From an uncultured Lachnospiraceae bacterium (GTDB lineage Bacteria; Bacillota; Clostridia; Lachnospirales; Lachnospiraceae), in contig CACWLA010000011.1 in assembly GCA_902761665.1 (NCBI GenBank), forward strand, positions 1 through 44,333: 44,333 nt of DNA, read 5' to 3'. Both the position numbers and the translations under genes were made by a program. Positions 42,195-44,333 of this stretch are shown piece by piece. Each line of letters opens with the position of its first letter. The first letter of the stretch is position 1. Below the pieces are notes generated by a model. It was given only the letters and a program-made list of their open reading frames with translations. It had not been told where the DNA came from and did not search any database.

Positions 42195-42499
42195 TGAAAA
42201 AAGAACTGCACCAGGGCGATATTCTGAAGATTGAGAACATCAGGGTCCCCGTTCTCGTTGTCAGCAAGGATTTCTTCAATCAGACCGGAGAGATCATCGG
42301 CTGCCCGATCTATCCGGCCGGCGAGGCAGGGCCGCTGCACATCCCGGTCCACACAGATAGAACGGAAGGCTTCGTCCAATGCGAAAAACTGGCTCTGCTG
42401 GACCTGAACGTCAGGGGCTGGGTAAAAACGGACAGGATCCACATGGAAGACATCATCAATATTACCGATGCCATCCAGGGAATATTCGATTACATCTGA
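42194..42499 (+). CDS. mazF: MazF/PemK-type endoribonuclease toxin
   Basis: A 101-residue MazF-like toxin, an mRNA interferase. Recognised by KELHQGDILKIEN at the N terminus, the central VLVVSKDFFNQ and GCPIYPA strands, and EKLALLDLNVRGWVK near residue 70. The usual N-terminal RGD-like loop reads HQGDI, keeping a glycine-aspartate pair. The start at 42194 is the ATG; an upstream in-frame GTG at 42191 is less likely. Confidence 0.9.
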   Translation: MKKELHQGDILKIENIRVPVLVVSKDFFNQTGEIIGCPIYPAGEAGPLHIPVHTDRTEGFVQCEKLALLDLNVRGWVKTDRIHMEDIINITDAIQGIFDYI

Positions 42500-42564
42500 A
42501 AATCGATATATGGGCTGCAAAAGACAGGACGCTTCTTAGTCCTATCTTCTGTCTAAATCATAAG

Positions 42565-42608
42565 AAAAAGCCTTGCGGCCGCGGGATCTGCGGTACGCAA
42601 GGCTTTTT
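42565..42608. terminator. Bidirectional terminator
   Basis: AAAAAGCCTTGCG (42565-42577) pairs perfectly over 13 bp with CGCAAGGCTTTTT (42596-42608). A-run and T-run at the ends serve mazF on the plus strand and the small gene on the minus strand. Confidence 0.92.
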
Positions 42609-42620
42609 CATTGGAAGGGC

Positions 42621-42842
42621 TTATTTCTTTTCCGGCCAGACTTCACCGATCTTTTCGACCCGGACGACTTTCAGGCGCGGATAAAACTTCTTCTCCGCGT
42701 CTATGACTGCCAGAAATTCATTGTCATCGGTAATATCCACGGTTTCGGAGGCAGGGTCATGTGCCTTGCCGCTTTCGTTCATGTAGATCCGGAAAGTCCC
42801 CTTGGGGTAGATTTTTTTCGGCTTTCTTTTAAACAGTCCCAT
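42621..42842 (-). CDS. Small basic protein, paralogue of the protein at 29231-29431
   Basis: A 73-residue protein starting MGLFKRKPKK, with beta-like segments FRIYMNESGKAHD and VDITDDNEFLAVIDAEKK and an end rich in Lys, Glu and Pro. It aligns with the 66-residue product at 29231-29431. GGAGGAAACAG precedes the ATG. It stands alone between mazEF and the second HTH-membrane gene. Function unknown; its partner has a different context. Confidence 0.72.
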   Translation of the reverse strand: MGLFKRKPKKIYPKGTFRIYMNESGKAHDPASETVDITDDNEFLAVIDAEKKFYPRLKVVRVEKIGEVWPEKK

Positions 42843-42970
42843 CTGTTTCCTCCTTCTTTCCGAAAATGCTATTGCTGCATTTCCGCGTTTGCCGGTATCA
42901 TAGAATGAAAATTCGCTAATATAACGGAAGGAAGAAAAGCTGGCCGGAATCTTAACAACGGCCTGTCAGC

Positions 42971-42988
42971 GGGAGCGGCAAAGCTCCC
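42971..42988. other. Small hairpin in the non-coding region 42843-43118
   Basis: GGGAGC and GCTCCC around a six-base loop. The surrounding 276 bases have no gene I can support. They hold the leader of the small gene, this GC-rich hairpin and the operator module of the next gene. Confidence 0.4.
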
Positions 42989-43053
42989 TCCGGCAGACCT
43001 TCGCTTTATCGCTTCATCGTGCGGCTCGGCAGAAAAAGGGCAAATACTTCCGC

Positions 43054-43100
43054 TTGAGCAGGGCTCAATAGACTTATTCCCTCCTTTGTGCTATGTTTTA
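43054..43100 (+). promoter_or_regulatory. Operator-promoter module, copy B
   Basis: Inverted repeat TTGAGC-AGG-GCTCAA (43054-43068), TAG, 14 unconserved bases, TTGTGCTATG (43086-43095). Same spacing as copy A at 40579. The repeat arms differ between copies but stay self-complementary (ACG/CGT versus AGC/GCT). Confidence 0.72.
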
Positions 43101-43118
43101 GCCGGAGGAGGGGTTTTT

Positions 43119-44036
43119 ATGGATGCGGAAAAGACCGGAAAACTGATCAAAGAACTCCGGACGGAGAAAAATTTGACGCAGCAGGAACTCGCGTCCCGTC
43201 TTAAAGTATCTTCGACAGCCGTTTCCAAATGGGAGAACGGAAAGAACCTCCCGGATATTTCCATGCTGGAACCGTTAGCAGAAACTTTGGGCGTATCAAT
43301 CTATGATATCGTCAAGGGGAAGAGTCCCGCGCAGAAGGAGGAAACGGAAATGGCAGCAGAGACGGCGAGCGAAAAGGGATCCGCCGACACGGCGATCAAA
43401 TCGGTGATCGATGCGGCGATCGACCAGAGAAAGAAACGGACCCGGCGGATCATCCGGACCGTGCTGGCACTCTCGCTGATAACCCTGGTCTTCTGGTATT
43501 ATTATCACGACGAGCCTGCTCCGCAGTTTTACGTGGAATTCTCGGACCTGAGGATCCATCACGAAACGGATCTGCTGCAGCAGGGGATGATAACTGAATT
43601 TGCCGACATCGGGATCCGAAAGGAGGATATCCGGAGAAGCATCGAAGAAGCGCTGGGCACGAATGCCCTGGACATAGAGGTGGAAACGCTCGGACTGATC
43701 TGGAGATCCGATGACCTCAGACTTCAGCTGTTCAAGGACGATGAAAAAATGTGGGTCGATAACGGACCGGAAAGTCCGGCCTGGCCGATGAGGCAGGCGG
43801 GATACTTTGAGGCGCAGTGGAGCCTGAGAAAGCGGCTTGAGGAGACAGAGAAAGGCCTGTACCGGATCGGGACGCAGGGGAGGCTGCTTTTTGCCGGGCC
43901 TGCAGGCACGGATGTCAAATTGAATGCGCACGTCTGGATCAAGGTGACGTACCGTGACCGCTTTATCCTTTCCCGGCGGCATGAGGTCTGGCTGATCTCG
44001 TCAAATTATGCCGAGGATACGATTTCGGTGAAATGA
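43119..44036 (+). CDS. XRE-type HTH regulator with membrane helix (paralogue B)
   Basis: A 305-residue protein: N-terminal Xre helix-turn-helix (KTGKLIKELRTEKNLTQQEL, SSTAVSKWENGKNLPDISML), polar linker, AIKSVIDAAI box, membrane helix (about residues 108-126, with a basic KKRTRR before it), and an extracellular domain of about 180 residues with no recognised motif. ATG 43119 is chosen because GGAGGAGGGG lies six bases upstream. It has the same upstream operator module as paralogue A; the outer domain differs, so a different signal is likely. Confidence 0.82.
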   Translation: MDAEKTGKLIKELRTEKNLTQQELASRLKVSSTAVSKWENGKNLPDISMLEPLAETLGVSIYDIVKGKSPAQKEETEMAAETASEKGSADTAIKSVIDAAIDQRKKRTRRIIRTVLALSLITLVFWYYYHDEPAPQFYVEFSDLRIHHETDLLQQGMITEFADIGIRKEDIRRSIEEALGTNALDIEVETLGLIWRSDDLRLQLFKDDEKMWVDNGPESPAWPMRQAGYFEAQWSLRKRLEETEKGLYRIGTQGRLLFAGPAGTDVKLNAHVWIKVTYRDRFILSRRHEVWLISSNYAEDTISVK

Positions 44037-44039
44037 AAA

Positions 44040-44071
44040 AAACGGCTCCCCCGCAAGGAGGAGCCGTTTTT
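44040..44071. terminator. Bidirectional terminator
   Basis: AAACGGCTCC (44040-44049) and GGAGCCGTTT (44060-44069), with A and T runs on the two sides, between convergent genes. Confidence 0.9.
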
Positions 44072-44077
44072 GCGTCT

Positions 44078-44245
44078 TCAGATATACTGTTTCCGGTCGA
44101 GCCTGTCATACCACTTCTCCAACAGCGGTGCCAGCAGGGAGGTGGCTTTCATGTCCAGATTAAAGAAATAGACCATAAACGTGACCGCGAACAGTCCGAG
44201 CAGGACGGCGGGAACGATCAGCAGGATCTTCGTCAGTTTTGACAT
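44078..44245 (-). CDS. 55-aa single-pass membrane protein of dehydratase locus 3
   Basis: A 55-residue protein: short basic start (MSKLTKILL), one membrane helix (about residues 7-28), then YFFNLDMKATSLLAPLL and a basic end (YDRLDRKQYI). It has the same length and the same NLDxK motif after the helix as the protein at 36947-37114. AAAGGAG lies eight bases before the ATG. It starts 15 bases after the stop of a dehydratase large subunit. Same inferred role as its two relatives. Confidence 0.8.
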   Translation of the reverse strand: MSKLTKILLIVPAVLLGLFAVTFMVYFFNLDMKATSLLAPLLEKWYDRLDRKQYI

Positions 44246-44260
44246 ATGCGTAACTCCTTT

Positions 44261-44333
44261 CTACCAGGCTTCGTTGTCGGGGAGATTTTCCAGGGAAGGA
44301 TCGAGCGGTTCCTCCCGCATGACGGTGCGCATG
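44261..44333 (-). CDS. 2-hydroxyacyl-CoA dehydratase large subunit, C-terminal fragment (locus 3, cut by window edge)
   Basis: Only the last 23 codons are visible; the 5' part lies beyond the window. They read MRTVMREEPLDPSLENLPD then NEAW and stop. The locus 2 subunit ends MRTVMREEPLDPSLVDFED then DASW, so this is clearly a third paralogue. The downstream 55-residue membrane protein gene is in the same operon. Confidence 0.85.
   Translation of the reverse strand, partial: MRTVMREEPLDPSLENLPDNEAW

Noticed and set aside
42955-43050. Further copy of the GA/GA hairpin repeat
   Set aside because: The region is GC-rich and has a small hairpin, but lacks the CTTTCGA and GAGAAAG signatures.

Overview
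The window looks like the chromosome of an obligately anaerobic, fermentative member of the Clostridia (Bacillota). Evidence: strong AGGAGG-type ribosome binding sites with occasional GTG/TTG starts, a typical clostridial lipoprotein signal on the TctC homologue, oxygen-sensitive 2-hydroxyacyl-CoA dehydratase genes with their ATP-dependent activator, an iron-containing alcohol dehydrogenase and a clostridial 2,4-dienoyl-CoA reductase-like flavoenzyme. Genus cannot be read from the sequence. No rRNA, tRNA, CRISPR array or recognisable insertion sequence is present. The first ~10 kb is visibly more AT-rich than the rest.

Layout. (1) 1-1.8 kb: an acyl-CoA ligase whose 5' end carries sixteen ACAG tetranucleotides, a candidate phase-variable switch. 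(2) 1.9-9.9 kb: a catabolic island on the minus strand, tctC-tctB-tctA (tripartite tricarboxylate transporter), a metallo-beta-lactamase-fold protein, a D-2-hydroxyacid dehydrogenase, an HpcH/HpaI aldolase and an NHL-propeller protein, with a divergent LysR regulator. (3) 10-16 kb: an AbiEii-like/XRE toxin-antitoxin-like pair, a DUF1801 protein, a TetR/SDR divergent pair with a visible operator-promoter, a methyltransferase, an internally deleted DUF362 protein and a CoA-type Nudix hydrolase. (4) 16-23 kb: msrA, a YhhN-type membrane protein, a lipid/diacylglycerol kinase homologue, a large surface protein, an E2-like protein lacking the usual catalytic residues, a YwaF-like membrane protein and a PhzF homologue, the last two separated by a tandem structured repeat. 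(5) 23-28 kb: first 2-hydroxyacyl-CoA dehydratase pair plus a small membrane protein, and a Fe-ADH. (6) 28-33 kb: Nudix, receiver-less KdpE-like regulator, an ECF sigma factor with a membrane partner, a CooC-type ATPase and an SPFH protein. (7) 33-40.5 kb: second dehydratase operon: two subunits, activator, a 55-aa membrane protein, a protein resembling part of acetyl-CoA synthase/CdhC, a His/Cys-rich protein, a CooT-type nickel protein and a flavin/FeS oxidoreductase. (8) 40.6-44.3 kb: two paralogous HTH-membrane regulators sharing one upstream operator module, mazEF, a small paralogous protein, and at the right edge the C-terminus of a third dehydratase subunit with its own 55-aa membrane protein.

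The most interesting signal is the dehydratase neighbourhood: three dehydratase loci each accompanied by a short single-pass membrane protein with a shared (N/D)LDxK motif just after the membrane segment, and one of them embedded with genes resembling nickel-enzyme maturation factors (CooC, CooT, a His-rich CooJ-like protein) and an ACS/CdhC-like protein. This suggests a membrane-tethered acyl-CoA reduction or dehydration module with a nickel-related step. Its substrate cannot be deduced here. Other strong signals are the tetranucleotide switch, a hairpin repeat with compensatory changes around a conserved GA/GA mismatch, and the duplicated operator module.
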